DNA from: Solen grandis
Taxonomy: Eukaryota; Mollusca; Bivalvia; Adapedonta; Solenidae
DNA length: 64,000 nt
Assembly (NCBI GenBank): GCA_021229015.1
Contig: CM037780.1
Location: 69,814,656-69,878,655 of the forward strand
Direction of reading: 5' to 3'
The position numbers and the translations under genes were made by a program. Under the pieces are notes generated by a model. It was not told the origin of the DNA, did no database searches, and worked only from the letters and a program-made list of their open reading frames with translations. Of this stretch, positions 23,144-34,086 are shown one piece after another; position 1 is the first letter of the stretch, and every line of letters starts with the position of its first letter.

Positions 23144-23147
23144 TTAA

Positions 23148-23381
23148 CCTTTTCCCTCATAGTGGAAACCATGAAAAGACCTATGTGAACAGCATAAAAC
23201 CAGATCAGCCTGCGAGTTACTCGCAGGCTGATCAGGTTTTATATTGTTCGCTGCTCTTCAGTGGTCTGGAAATGAGGATTTTGTAATTAAATTTGGTAAG
23301 GTTTAACTGTGGTTTTCTGCAGATCAGGCTTTATGTGGTACCTATTGAGTGCGTCAAAATGAGCCTATATGAGGGAAAGGG
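23148..23381 (+). mobile_element. TTAA-flanked palindromic MITE (parent of the adjacent satellite)
   Basis: Inverted ends CCTTTTCCCTCATA and TATGAGGGAAAGGG, with TTAA at 23144-23147 and 23382-23385. A central perfect hairpin is built from GATCAGCCTGCGAG and CTCGCAGGCTGATC. A complete inverted copy is at 25880-26111. TTAA targets point to piggyBac- or Kolobok-type transposases; none is encoded here. The right-hand end has been amplified into the satellite that follows. Confidence 0.85.
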
Positions 23382-23385
23382 TTAA

Positions 23386-24402
23386 GACAGATGAGGCTTT
23401 ATGTGGTACCTATTGAGTGCGTCAAAATGAGTTTATATGAGGGAAAGGGTTAAGACAGATGAGGCTTTATGTGGTACCTATTGAGTGCGTCAAAATGAGT
23501 CTATATGAGGGAAAGGGTTAAGACAGATGAGGCTTTATGTGGTACCTATTGAGTGTGTCAAAATGAGTCTATATGAGGGAAAGGGTTTAAATGAATCTAT
23601 ATGAGGGAAAGGGTTAAAATGAGTCTATATGAGGGAAAGGGTTAAAATGAGTCTATATGAGGGAAAGGGTTAAAATGAGTCTATGTGGTACCTATTGAGT
23701 GCGTCAAAATGAGTCTATATGAGGGAAAGGGTTAAGACAGATGAGGCTTTATGTGGTACCTATTGAGTGCGTCAAAATGAGTCTATATGAGGGAAAGGGT
23801 TAAGACAGATGAGGCTTTATGTGGTACCTATTGAGTGCGTTAAAATGAGTCTATATGAGGGAAAGGGTTAAAATGAGTCTATATGAGGGAAAGGGTTAAA
23901 ATGAGTCTATATGAGGGAAAGGGTTAAAATGAGTCTATATGAGGGAAAGGGTTAAAATGAGTCTATATGAGGGAAAGGGTTAAAATGAGTCTATATGAGG
24001 GAAAGGGTTAAAATGAGTCTATATGAGGGAAAGGGTTTAAATGAGTCTATATGAGGGAAAGGGTTAAAATGAGTCTATATGAGGGAAAGGGTTAAAATGA
24101 GTCTATATGAGGGAAAGGGTTAAAATGAGTCTATATGAGGGAAAGGGTTAAAATGAGTCTATATGAGGGAAAGGGTTAAAATGAGTCTATATGAGTGAAA
24201 GGGTTAAAATGAGTCTATATGAGGGAAAGGGTTAAATGAGTCTATATGAGGGAAAGGGTTAAAATGAGTCTATATGAGGGAAAGGGTTAAAATGAGTCTA
24301 TATGAGGGAAAGGGTTAAAATGAATCTATATGAGGGAAAGGGTTAAAATGAATCTATATGCGGGAAAGGGTTAAAATGAGTCTATATGAGGGAAAGGGTT
24401 AA
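23386..24402 (+). repeat. Satellite derived from the MITE 3' end (68-bp and 28-bp units)
   Basis: First come three 68-bp units (GACAGATGAGGCTTTATGTG..GCGTCAAAATGAGT..GAGGGAAAGGGTTAA). Then 28-bp units (ATGAGTCTATATGAGGGAAA plus GGGTTAAA), a second set of long units near 23685-23850, and about twenty 28-bp units to 24402. Every unit ends with the MITE terminus AGGGAAAGGGTTAA, so each carries an intact TTAA target. Unit identity is very high. Not a telomere array and not CRISPR, because there are no variable spacers. Confidence 0.95.
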
Positions 24403-24835
24403 TTCTTCATTGGTATATTATTCAGTTATTCAGAACATGAACTTGTGCACCTGAGTATTTTCATCGAACCGCCATTGAAGTTGACAGAGTTATGGGCCTT
24501 TGTTTTTGAAAAATGTTGAATTTTATGCTTGTGACGCACGTAACTCTGACAGTATTTGTTCAACAGACATGAAACGTCATGAATATATTATTCAGGACAT
24601 GAACTTTGTGCATCTTGGTTTTTTTATGTCCCCCACCAAAAAGTTAGGCATATAGATTTGTTATAGTCTTTCCATCCCAAAACTGTGACACAGGTAATTC
24701 TGAAGGTATTTGTGCTACAGACTTTAAACTTCATGGATATTATTACTCAGGATATGACTTTGGCTCCTTGGTGTTGGCCTTTGTTTTGGAAAATGTGACA
24801 GGTGGGGGCATTTGTGTCCTCTGGACACTTTTCTA
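24403..24835 (+). repeat. CCACC/GGGGG dispersed repeat, right half
   Basis: Two internal units share CTCTGACAGTATTTG or TCTGAAGGTATTTG, CATGAATATATTATTCAGGA or CATGGATATTATTACTCAGG, and ATGTCCCCCACC. It ends GACAGGTGGGGGCATTTGTG near 24800-24818. Interrupted by the 23144-24402 insertion. Confidence 0.65.
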
Positions 24836-25875
24836 GTTGTTTTTTTCTTCAAATTTGCATGCATGTCAAACAATCCAAACAGCTGTGATAAAGTATTATT
24901 ATTTAGACAGACTAAATCTTATCAATATTGGACAGTATTTAATGTTTATGGTTTAAATTTAGTGCATGTGAGCTTCTCCTGTCCCTTTTGTTAGACAGGT
25001 CCTTAAGAAATTTCAAACTTCATTTCCGTGCATGAAATCATTAAATCAATAATAATCTATATGAGGTCGCAGATTCTGTCCCAGTTTATACATAGTTCCC
25101 GATTTTTAGCAACTTTTACGTTGGGCCAGGTGTTCATATTAAAAACAATTATATATATTTCATTAATTTCATGTTATAAAACACAAGTCATGATAATAAA
25201 AGATCATCTTATCTTATACATGCCCAGTGCCATACGCCGTCATGTTTATGGTCAAGCCTGAAGTATGCATAAGATTTGATCTAAAGTTTAAATTGCTAGA
25301 TTGACATCTATACAGGGGGAAAGCATGAGAGAAATAAAGTAGTAGTAGTCCATTAGTCTTTTAATTGTAAAGAACCAAAAAAAAGAAAAAAAAAGAAAAG
25401 ACCTTTTATTATTAATATCAACATCAACGAGATTCGCTATGGAGATAAACTGATATATAGAATGTCTTCCTCTTCGGAATATAATATTTCTATGAATAAT
25501 ATTTTATTTTAAAATAATAATGTAATAATGATATAATGTGCATAAAATAGAATAAATAGATATGAATCAAATTAATTTATGGCAGAAATTTGTAATCATG
25601 TTGTTGTTGTTGTTGTCTGGTACATTCCTCTGTTGTCTTTGGGGCACTCCTTGGTAGGATGAAGAATTTTGAGTTTTCTGTATTAAGGGTTGCACTTCAT
25701 TATGAACAATCAAAATGTTGTGAATATATACTCTAAAACACATAGGCGGAAGTGCTTATAGTCAGACAGTATTAATAAAGTCAGTACATGCTGTAGGACT
25801 GAAATATTGTCAAAGCGACGGTAAACTCAAATAGTCATAGTCTTAATTTGTATGTTATGGGATATCAGTTTATGA
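24836..25875. other. AT-rich sequence with a SINE tail fragment
   Basis: No gene. A SINE 3' tail (GACTGAAATATTGTCAAAGC, GACGGTAAACTCAAATAGTC) lies at about 25797-25843. An A-rich run is at 25376-25400 and a (TTG)n run near 25600. Confidence 0.5.
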
Positions 25876-25879
25876 TTAA

Positions 25880-26111
25880 CCCTTTCCCTCATATAGACTC
25901 ATTTTGACGCACTCATTAGGTACCACATAAAGCCTGATCTGCAGAAAACCACAGTTAAACCTTACCAAATTTAATTACAAAATCCTCATTTCCAGACCAC
26001 TGAAGAGCAGCGAAAATAAAAACCTGATCAGCCTGCGAGTTACTCGCAGGCTGATCTGATTTTATGCTGTTCGCATAGGTCTTTTCATGGTGTCCTCTAT
26101 GAGGGAAAGGG
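25880..26111 (-). mobile_element. Complete TTAA-flanked palindromic MITE, 232 bp
   Basis: Ends CCCTTTCCCTCATA and TATGAGGGAAAGGG, between TTAA duplications at 25876-25879 and 26112-26115. Same internal sequence as 23148-23381 but in opposite orientation, including the GATCAGCCTGCGAG hairpin near 26028-26063. Only one copy of the terminal unit is present, so this is the unexpanded state of the family. The 68-codon minus frame at 25955-26161 is a translation of this element. Confidence 0.9.
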
Positions 26112-26115
26112 TTAA

Positions 26116-27475
26116 AGGAATGCTGATCATAAGATGCATTAAACAGGTAAAATGACTTCAATTAAAATGTGTATTGCTTATTGATGTATACATCACTTAT
26201 ATTGTCCATTCATACAAAAAAGTTCTGTTTTGATCCTATATCATAATAATAATATTTTAAATGATAATATAGTACAATCTCTATATTCAAAAAGTGGGTT
26301 TGATGGGCTCATCTCAACGAGTCTTGCTTTGGGTTATTCAAACACATGCCTTGTTCAAAATAGAATGCTGATCCTCAGCATTTCAAATGATTAAATAAGT
26401 TTCTAAGGGCTGCATTATATGACTTTGTTTGGCAATGGATATAAACTGCTACAAATACCTTGATCAGCCTGTTCTTTCATTGCAGGCTTATCTGGTTTTG
26501 CACTAGTTAAAATGTCAAAGGCTACTTCATACTTGTTCTCTTGGGTAAAGGGTGAAAAAATGTAAAGAGAAAGCATAATCTAATAAAGATTAAATGTGAC
26601 AGCTGTAGAAAAAACTGAATATCAGCTTTAGGCTAGGGATATATCATGGCCAAGATAATCCAGTTTGACCATCCCAAATGACAGGACATGTGACCTCCTG
26701 GCCCTTGTTGCCATGCCATCAGAGAAGAAGTGCTGATGTCTCCAGATTGTGACGGGCTGATTAATCCAAGGATTCCCTTGTCAGTCAGCAGGACAATAAG
26801 GTTTTCCATTGTGTTTACCCTGCTCAGGTCATGGGGATACGTGACAACCTTGGCAGATCATGATATTGTATTTACAGAGAGAAAGCTGAAGTAGATGTGT
26901 CCAAAAGGCCTGATGCTTTATATGGCCTTATTCCTTTTTCTGTGATTATGGAAATTATTTCATATCACAGTTGTGGGTAAATCAAGTATTTTAAGTCCTA
27001 GATGTCTCATCAGCAATCAGCAAAACGTATCCTTTGCTAAACTAACTTTTATTTTGGGGAAGAATGATCCTCATTTGCCAGACAATGCAGTAAGCTTGGA
27101 CAGTTTCAATGTTTTTAAATTTTCACTTAATTTATGTACTTAAAAGATATTAATATCTCCACCCACAAACTTAAAATTTATTTTCTTAAAAAGCTTTTTT
27201 TTCTTCTCACTTTTTATCATATGAAATAGTACCCAAATAGTATGCTTTAAAGAAATAGGAAAAATCTTAATGTTTGAACGTTAGGTAAAAAAAGTTAAAA
27301 CAAAATTAATACTTTTTTTTTTTTTTTCAAAATATAAAAGATATGTTTTAGTCATACTTAAGGGTATTAAATGCTAGATGGATACATAGTAAACCACATA
27401 TTCATTTTGTTTCATCAAATATTATGTGTGTATTAGTGTGTGTTTGTCCTTATTGAGTGCAAGAAATCGTGTCTC
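26116..27475. other. Mostly single-copy sequence with a diverged MITE relic
   Basis: About 26458-26508 has a weakened version of the MITE hairpin (TTGATCAGCCTGTTC..GCAGGCTTATCTGG). At 26640-26890 the sequence is less AT-rich, and the minus strand is open for about 75 codons, including MENLIVLLTDKGILGLISPS. I recognise no family, so it could as well be a conserved non-coding element. The rest is AT-rich with poly-T near 27311-27326. Confidence 0.4.
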
Positions 27476-27479
27476 GACT

Positions 27480-28560
27480 TTGTTATATATCTCGTGTTTT
27501 GAAATAACTTGGTGCAAGATTCGAACCATTGACATCAAATTTCAAATACGTACAAAATCACTTCTAGATGAGTTAGAAAGCTGATATTTACACAGATTAT
27601 AAGTCCCCAAGTTTGTTTTACATTCTGTGAAATGTCATTTGACGTCATGTGACGTCATAGGGTGAAAAAGAATTTCTGATATCTAAGCGTTACTTTACAT
27701 ATGTTGTAAAGTTCCCAGGACCATGGAAATTAAATGGCATATACAACAAAACATGTGCTTTTGAATGCAATGATTTTCATAATCATGTTCCATCATATAA
27801 TGTCAGATTTGACGTCAGGACAAAAAGTTTATACGCGGTCTACAGCCATTATTCCTGGACCGATTTTCATCAAAATTTCACAGAATGTATATATTACAGT
27901 CTAGTTGTGCATCCGGGTGTGCGTTTTTCCAAATTTGAAAAGGCAAAGGTTCTATGGTGAATCCAAGATTTGAACTATTGACTTCAAATTTCAAATACTT
28001 AAAAAATCACTTCCAGATGAGTTGGAAAGCTGATATTTGAAAAGAATATGTCTCCAAGTCTGTTTTACATTCTAAGAAAATTAGCTTCATTTGACGTCAT
28101 ATGATGACTTAAGTTGAAAAAAAAAATCTTATTTCTGCGTGTTAACTCCTTTATAATGTGAACATCCCAAGACCATGAAAATTAAATAGCGTAGGCTTCA
28201 GATACTGAATTTTGCATTTCAATGATTTTCATATGATTATGACGTCAAATGACATAAAACTTGTCTTCGCCTAAGAAACATTTGTACGCAATCTACAACC
28301 ATTATTTCTGAACTGATTTTCATGAAAATTTCACAGAATATGTATGTTACGTTCTAGTTGTGCATCCCAGTGTCCATTTTTCAAATTTCGAAAAGGCAAA
28401 GGTTCTATGGCGAATCCAAGATTCGAACCATGGACATCAAATTTCAAATAGGTATATTTACATCGCTACTAGATGAGTTAGAAAGCTGGTATTTTGACTG
28501 AATATAAAACTTCACATCTTTTTTACATCCTGAACAGCATTCTTTTACTTGCATTTTATG
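27480..28560 (+). repeat. Tandem repeat, 450-bp unit, with CRE-like palindromes
   Basis: The phrase ATTCGAACCATTGACATCAA or its variants occurs at about 27518, 27969 and 28419, giving a period of about 450 bp: two full units and a partial third. Each unit has AGATGAGTTAGAAAGCTG, TTTTCATCAAAATTTCACAG, TCTAGTTGTGCATCC and one or more TGACGTCA octamers. The assembly gap follows 340 bp later, so more copies may be missing. Confidence 0.85.
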
Positions 28561-28900
28561 AAATTTTTACTAAAGGTGCAGCATATGATCCTTTGGAGCA
28601 ATGTCACTTCTGTTTCCGGAAGTTTAATGTTATATTTAACATTATTATTATTCTACTTTTTTCTCCCTTTTGAGGTTCAAATCAAAACAGGTTGCGGATG
28701 AGCCAGCAACATGAAATTTTCACAGTATGCACAGTGACTTTGGCGCTTTTGATCGCAGCATTTTTTTCTTCAGGTGACGTCAGGGTTGAAAAAAGCTATT
28801 AAAGTTTGTTCGCACTCAACATCAACTAAACAGTTATGGTCAGGAATTATTAATTGACATGAATATTTTTTTGCTGATTTTTGCCGTTTTCTTGAGGATT

Positions 28901-29000
28901 NNNNNNNNNNNNNNNNNNNNNNNNNNNNNNNNNNNNNNNNNNNNNNNNNNNNNNNNNNNNNNNNNNNNNNNNNNNNNNNNNNNNNNNNNNNNNNNNNNNN
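28901..29000. other. Assembly gap (100 N)
   Basis: Exactly 100 undetermined bases, the usual placeholder length for a scaffold gap of unknown size. It sits just beyond a 450-bp tandem array, which could have caused the break. Frames crossing it are meaningless. Confidence 0.99.
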
Positions 29001-29548
29001 CATAAACAGTATGGACAGAGAAGTAAAGTTTTAAATATATAACGTAAAAAGCACCACCTTTTTTCATATAGTACGACAGTAGTATTGGCTACTGAGTAAC
29101 AAATTTTACATTATCTCTACTTTTAAAGGCTTCCTTCGTGAAACATGCAAACCATACAAACATAAAGGGTACAAACAATATGAATAGTGCCATAATTTGT
29201 GAAATAACTGGATTGAAGTGAAAGCAATTTGCTTATAAAACTTCTCTCCAACAAATGTAGATTTCAAATGCAAATGGCGAGAAGTAAATGACTCATATTA
29301 TGTTTGTTTAACAAATAGAACACGTTTGTTCAACTATTAAACTATACATATATTAAAAAGGATATGACATTATCTGATATAAAATCATGATATTGTTTTG
29401 TTTGAACAATTAAATATAAATAAGAATGAATATATTTGGATAAATAGCTGGTAAAGAAATAAGATGGAAGAGAAACAGGTGATGGAAGAAATCGGGTACC
29501 TTTATCGTGACAACCATTCAAATATGAATTTAAGCGAGGCTGTGTTAT

Positions 29549-29905
29549 TTATGTAAATCGTTTAGTATCTCGAATAAATCTATGAACATAGTCAAATATT
29601 TTACAGTTGGTTATTTGATCTAAGTTGGGATTCCCAAATAAGATACCAGCTAGACTTGTTTCGCATATATTTGCTATATTATATAGAAGTGATTGACGCA
29701 TATTTGTGAATTGTGGACAAGTTGAAAAATAATGATAATTGCCTTTTATGGCTCTACATAATGGTGATAGAACAATGTTTTTTGAATGGAGGTGAGAATT
29801 AATCGCGCTACAGTATGTCCTTAGCCTTGTGTGTAGAACTTGAAGTTTGCGGTCACCGTAATAAAAGAATGATGTGCATTGGTTGGACCCCCTATCAAGA
29901 TACAA
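29549..29905 (-). pseudogene. LINE C-terminal fragment (non-LTR retrotransposon)
   Basis: The 118-codon frame contains KLQVLHTRLRTYCSAINSHL, NYHYFSTCPQFTNMRQSLL, then ILFGNP and RFIRDTKRF. This is the pattern of the region after the reverse transcriptase in many invertebrate non-LTR elements: an HTRLR..CS.L block, then a zinc-knuckle-like segment and CP.(Y/F)...R..L. The expected Cys pair of the knuckle is reduced to one (SPLCRAIKGN). No RT motif lies upstream in this window, so it is a 5'-truncated 3' fragment. Confidence 0.65.
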
Positions 29906-30087
29906 TTTGAAAGTGTATAATGATTGACATTATTTTATAGACTTGATATGTCGATATTTTGCCATGTTCATCAATACATGCAATAATTTAAGTAGCCTCT
30001 GAAAATGACGATGAATATCCCTAGATAGTGCTTTGTCACAGTTACTGTAACCATGTCCAAGACAGTCTTGGTAAAGCTGAAGGATAA

Positions 30088-30126
30088 CAAGAGGGCCATG
30101 ATGCCCTGCAATGGCTCACCTGAGAA
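30088..30126 (-). repeat. AGCTCACC-family 3'-end fragment
   Basis: AACAAGAGGGCCATGATGCC followed by GGCTCACCTGAG is the reverse complement of the family's 3' terminus. Nothing else of the element is retained. Confidence 0.75.
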
Positions 30127-31845
30127 CCAGTTATGATTGGAAGGAAAAGAGTAAATTTCTTCTGATATTATGGAAAACGGGCTCTGTCCCTGCCAGCTAT
30201 ATATGTAGATTTTAACAGTCTTGATAGAGAAAAAAACCAAGGAACATATGTGCTAAAAAGACTTTGAAAATCCAGACAGTACTTTTGGATTTTTCAAATT
30301 TGTACTATATATATATACATTTAAAGAAAACTGACTCTGCCATCTGGCGGCCATGTTAACAGGCGGTTTTGCCCTGTTAAGATACCTGAGAGGATAACAC
30401 GAACGTTTTCTACTTGCCAGATACTAACTGAATATGTGACAATTTTTCAGAAAAGTTTCGATATAGCTAAGTTGATAAGTTGATGGCAGAAATATGCCAC
30501 CATACTTTCACTTGGGAACAGCACTACATATAACCAGCATGTATGTTAAGGAAGGATGGTACACACTTCAAGTTGGATTTCTTCTCTGTGGACATAATAT
30601 TACTATCAGCTGAAGTTGTGCAATTGGTTTTTAGTGACTTTGACCAAGGCTGGAGTACCTAATACACGTGATTATGCCAAAGAACATTTTTTGAAAATAT
30701 ATATGTATAGACATCTGCTAATACAAACATCAACTGAAGTAACAAACAGGCGGCCAAAATGCAACGTAACTTTTAGTCATCGTAAATGTTAAATAAATTT
30801 TATGGCATTTATCACAAGCGAGCGAAGAGGAGCTCTACGATAAATCCATAAAACTTAAAATATAAACGATACTTACATATTGTCACGTACGCAATATAGC
30901 TTTGCTTTTGATCCGCCGAGTTTAACGTGTTGTTATATGTACGGTTCAGAGTCACTGGGTACAATGATATTTCTAGCTAGCAAAAAATGACGTAAAAACA
31001 GTCGCCGCCGTAACACTTTGCCCATAACCCACTTTGGTCACGTAGGTACCATAAAACTCATATTTTCTCCATATTCATTTATGCAAAATATTTTTTTTTT
31101 TAAATTCTGAACAAAATACAAACATTTCATTTAGTAGGATGATTTAGTAGGACAAGCTGCACTGGTATATACATACATCCTAAACGCCATCGAGATACAA
31201 ACCTATAGTTCTTTCGTCAGGTCGTGAATCCGGAAAATGTTTCCCATCACCTGAAAAGTATACAAAATCATGTTCACTTAACATTATTGATATCCCCCCT
31301 TTGTCTTTAGATGATGAAAAAATATCCCTGATTGATTTTTAAATATTATGAATCAATATTCCAGGTAATTGTAGAAAATGCAGTTACTCAAATGGCAACA
31401 AAGACAAAATGGTTCTGTGAATTACTTTCTGTTCTCATGACTATACCTTTGTTAAGAGAACATTCGCAATATAAGCAAGAGCTGTCCGTAAGACAGAATG
31501 CTCGACTATTCGAATGTTTTGTCAATAAAAAGAAATATTGCAATTAAAGGCAAAATGAGAATCTCTGTAATATCAAAATATACAAAAGTGCAATAAACAT
31601 GTGCTTAAAGTTTTAAAACAATATTTTAAAGAGTGCAGTGAAGAAGTGAGTACAAAAAGATTAATCAAGTCAGAAAAAGGGAATAATTATGTCAAAATCC
31701 AAAACAGAATTATGTACTCTTGCCATGTACAAGTAGGAGTGATGGTCATAAACAGGTATACAAAGTTTCAAAGCAATACCTCAAATGGTTAAGTGAAAAA
31801 GGAGGTGGTGTGAAAACCTGAACCCAGATTCTAAATAAACAAGTA
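30127..31845. other. AT-rich sequence, no gene seen
   Basis: Around 30800-30870 a block with AAAATATAAACGATA recurs in altered form near 53277-53293, an old dispersed repeat. The frames at 31332-31547 and 31601-31792 are short and featureless. Confidence 0.45.
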
Positions 31846-31849
31846 ACTG

Positions 31850-32373
31850 GTGTTGCAGGCAACACATGAGTCCCCTACCGGTGAGGTACATAATTTCCCA
31901 TTACCAAAGCAACCATAATTTTGTTCAGGAAAAAAAAAAACAAGCTAAAAATGATGTGCATAATCTCCATACTGCCATCTGTTCATATTTCAAGTTTCAT
32001 AAAAAAAGTTTCAATACTTTTTGAGTTATCACAATTTATTGCTTTATTTGCCATATTTTAAGTCTATTTGTTGTCATAGCAACCAGATTTTGCAACCTAG
32101 GAAGAAATAAAAAAAGACGTGCATAATCTCCATACAGCCATCTATCCATATTTCAAGTTTTATAAAAATATCTTCAGTACTTTTTGAGTTATCAAAATAT
32201 ATTGCTTTATTTGTCATATTTTAAGTCTTTTTGAGTTATCATGGGATCCAGTTTTTGCGGACGGACGGACGGACGGACGGACGGACGGACTGACTGACTG
32301 ACTGACTGACGGACGGACAGACGGGCGGAGGGCAAAATTATAGTCCCCTCCGGTTACACCGGTAAGAGACTAA
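31850..32373 (-). mobile_element. Dispersed element with AGTCTCTTACCGG end and (GGAC)n array
   Basis: Read on the minus strand, it starts TTAGTCTCTTACCGGTGTAA (32373), passes a C/G-rich (GTCC)n array and ends GGTAGGGGACTCATGTGTTG near 31860. Two inner units share CATATTTCAAGTTT(C/T)ATAAAA and TTTTTGAGTTATCA. Non-coding; class unknown. The ends share the words CCGGT and GGGGACT. Confidence 0.6.
32259..32325 (+). repeat. (GGAC)n / (TGAC)n microsatellite
   Basis: Eight or so GGAC units, then five TGAC units, then more GGAC. It lies inside the element at 31850-32373 and looks like a 5' repeat tract of that family. Confidence 0.9.
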
Positions 32374-32375
32374 AA

Positions 32376-33608
32376 AGGGGCACAACTATTTTAAAATTCA
32401 TGATAGAGCCTGGCCCCCAACAAAGGTTATGCAATTTCATGAATTATGATGGGCATCCATGGGAAGAAATTGTAAATAACATCAATGTTAAGCAAAAGTT
32501 TTAACAGTTTTCTAAGTCCAAAAGGGCCATAGATATGCAAACATATTTGGAAGAGTTACTGTCCCTGTTTTTACTAGTTGGTCTGATGATGATCAAGCCA
32601 TGTGTGAAGAAATTAGAGACATTCAGTGAGTAAATGGAGAGATAATTACGATGTTAAACACAAGTTTAACATTTTTCTCAGTCCGAAAAGGGCAATTAAT
32701 ATGATAAAAAATAATTGAAAGAGTTACTGTCCCTGTTTCTACTAGTTCGTCTGATGATGTTCAAGGCATGTGTGAAATATGAGAGACGTCTAATGAGTAA
32801 AACTGGAGATAATGGCAATGTTAAACAAGTTTAACATTATTGCTAAGTCCAAAAAGGGTCATAAATATGCATAAGAATTTGGAAGAGTTACAGTTCCTGT
32901 TTCTACTGGTTGATAAACACATGTGTGAAGTTTGATGGACATCCAGTCAGTAAAACTTGAGATAATAGTCATGTTAAACAAAAGTTTTACATTTTTTTTG
33001 TAAGTACAAAAAGGGCCACTTATATAAAAAATGGAAGAGTTACTGTTTCTGTTTCTACCGGTTGGTATCTGAGTGGGTTTTCCTATACATGTCTATGTCA
33101 AATCAAGTGACCCCTAAGACGGGGCCAATTTTGATCCAATGGTCATGATTTGATCAAAATTGGTAGATGTTCACTAGGCCATGTTACTCACTAAACATCT
33201 AAACTCTAGGCCTTGTGGTTTCTGGCAAGAAGATTTTTCTATTTTTTTCCTATGTCTATGTAAAATTAATTGACCCCGAGGGCGGGGCCAATTTTTGCCT
33301 CACAACCATGATTTAAACAAACTTGGCAGAAGTCTACTAGGCCACGGGACTCACCAAATTAGTAAACCCCAGACCTTGTGGTTTCTGACAAGATTTTTCT
33401 AGTTTTTCCTATATAAGTCTATGTAAAATCAAGTGACGCCAAGGGTGAGGCCAATTTGACCATAGGGCCATGATTTGAACAAACTTAGTAGAGATCTAAT
33501 ACGCCATGTTACACAACAGATATCTAAACTCTAGGCCTGGTGTGATCTTGGACGCCGACGCCGGGTGACTCCAATAGCTCATACTATCTTCGAATAGTCA
33601 AGCTAAAA
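32376..33608 (-). mobile_element. Related dispersed element, minus orientation, with about 165-bp core repeats
   Basis: On the minus strand it starts AGCTTGACTATTCGAAGATA, then GAGTCACCCGGCGTCGGCGT, and runs through core repeats like those of the AGCTCACC family (AAATCATGACCATTGGATCA, TAGGCCTTGTGGTTTC on the plus strand). It then has four units with GAGTTACTGTCCCTGTTT and CTAGTTGGTCTGATGATG (near 32550-33040). The shared core but different terminus suggests a sister subfamily. Confidence 0.6.
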
Positions 33609-33704
33609 ACCCAAGAAGGCTTAAGTTTAAGTTAACTCCATTATTTAGTCTCTCGACCCAACTTTGTCATATATATAGAGAGATAAAGCATTGTTAAAAT
33701 CCAG

Positions 33705-33713
33705 AGAGAGAGA

Positions 33714-33751
<38 letters not shown>
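33705..33751 (+). repeat. (AG)n microsatellite, 3' of the Ig exon
   Basis: AG dinucleotides with one break (GTGAGAG). In the sense of the gene it is (CT)n, starting about 41 bp downstream of the exon's splice donor. Confidence 0.95.
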
Positions 33752-33753
<2 letters not shown>

Positions 33754-33792
33754 TAAAGAGAGTATATTTTACAGGTTTCTCATTGTTCTCAC

Positions 33793-34003
33793 CCGATACT
33801 TTCAGCAGCACCTGGCGTATGATTTTGTCGACTGAGCTGACTTGACACTCGTACACCCCGTCGTCATACGGCTGTACGTTCTTAATCAAAAGGTTGTATT
33901 CCCGCCGCTCCTCCGAAAAGCTGACATTATATCGCTTGTCTGGCGCGAAAATTACTTCCCCAATACTTATTGGATTCGGTTCTGACTGCTTTCGCCAAAC
34001 AAC
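33793..34003 (-). CDS. Exon: second half of an immunoglobulin domain (lachesin/Dpr/IgLON-like)
   Basis: This 211-bp exon encodes VVWRKQSEPNPISIGEVIFA, PDKRYNVSFSEERREYNLLI and KNVQPYDDGVYECQVSS, ending VLLKVS. The features are the core Trp (VVW), the DKRY strand, the YNLLIKNV strand and the DDGVYEC motif with the second disulphide Cys, as in extracellular Ig domains of neural adhesion molecules. The acceptor is CATTGCAG before 34003 and the donor is G/GTGAGA at 33793/33792. It starts in phase 0, matching the exon at 48783-48910, and ends in phase 1. Third codon positions are GC-richer than the flanks. The precise family is uncertain; the next Ig domain was not found downstream. Confidence 0.88.
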
Positions 34004-34047
34004 CTGCAATGAAACGGACATCGATACCTTATATAGACCATTCAGAA

Positions 34048-34050
<3 letters not shown>

Positions 34051-34083
<33 letters not shown>
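34051..34083 (+). repeat. (AG)n microsatellite, 5' of the Ig exon
   Basis: In gene sense it is an uninterrupted (CT)n tract ending about 48 bp upstream of the acceptor AG, close to where a branch point and polypyrimidine tract would lie. Confidence 0.95.

Positions 34084-34086
<3 letters not shown>

Noticed and set aside
23386..24402. Interstitial telomere array, because of the recurring GGGTTA
   Set aside because: The unit is 28 bp and is explained entirely by the end of the adjacent MITE; there are no tandem TTAGGG hexamers.
23386..24402. CRISPR array, because of regular 28-bp repeats
   Set aside because: Units are head-to-tail with no spacers, and the genome is animal.
28770..29067. Frames crossing the N run
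   Set aside because: They consist largely of undetermined bases in a 100-N scaffold gap.
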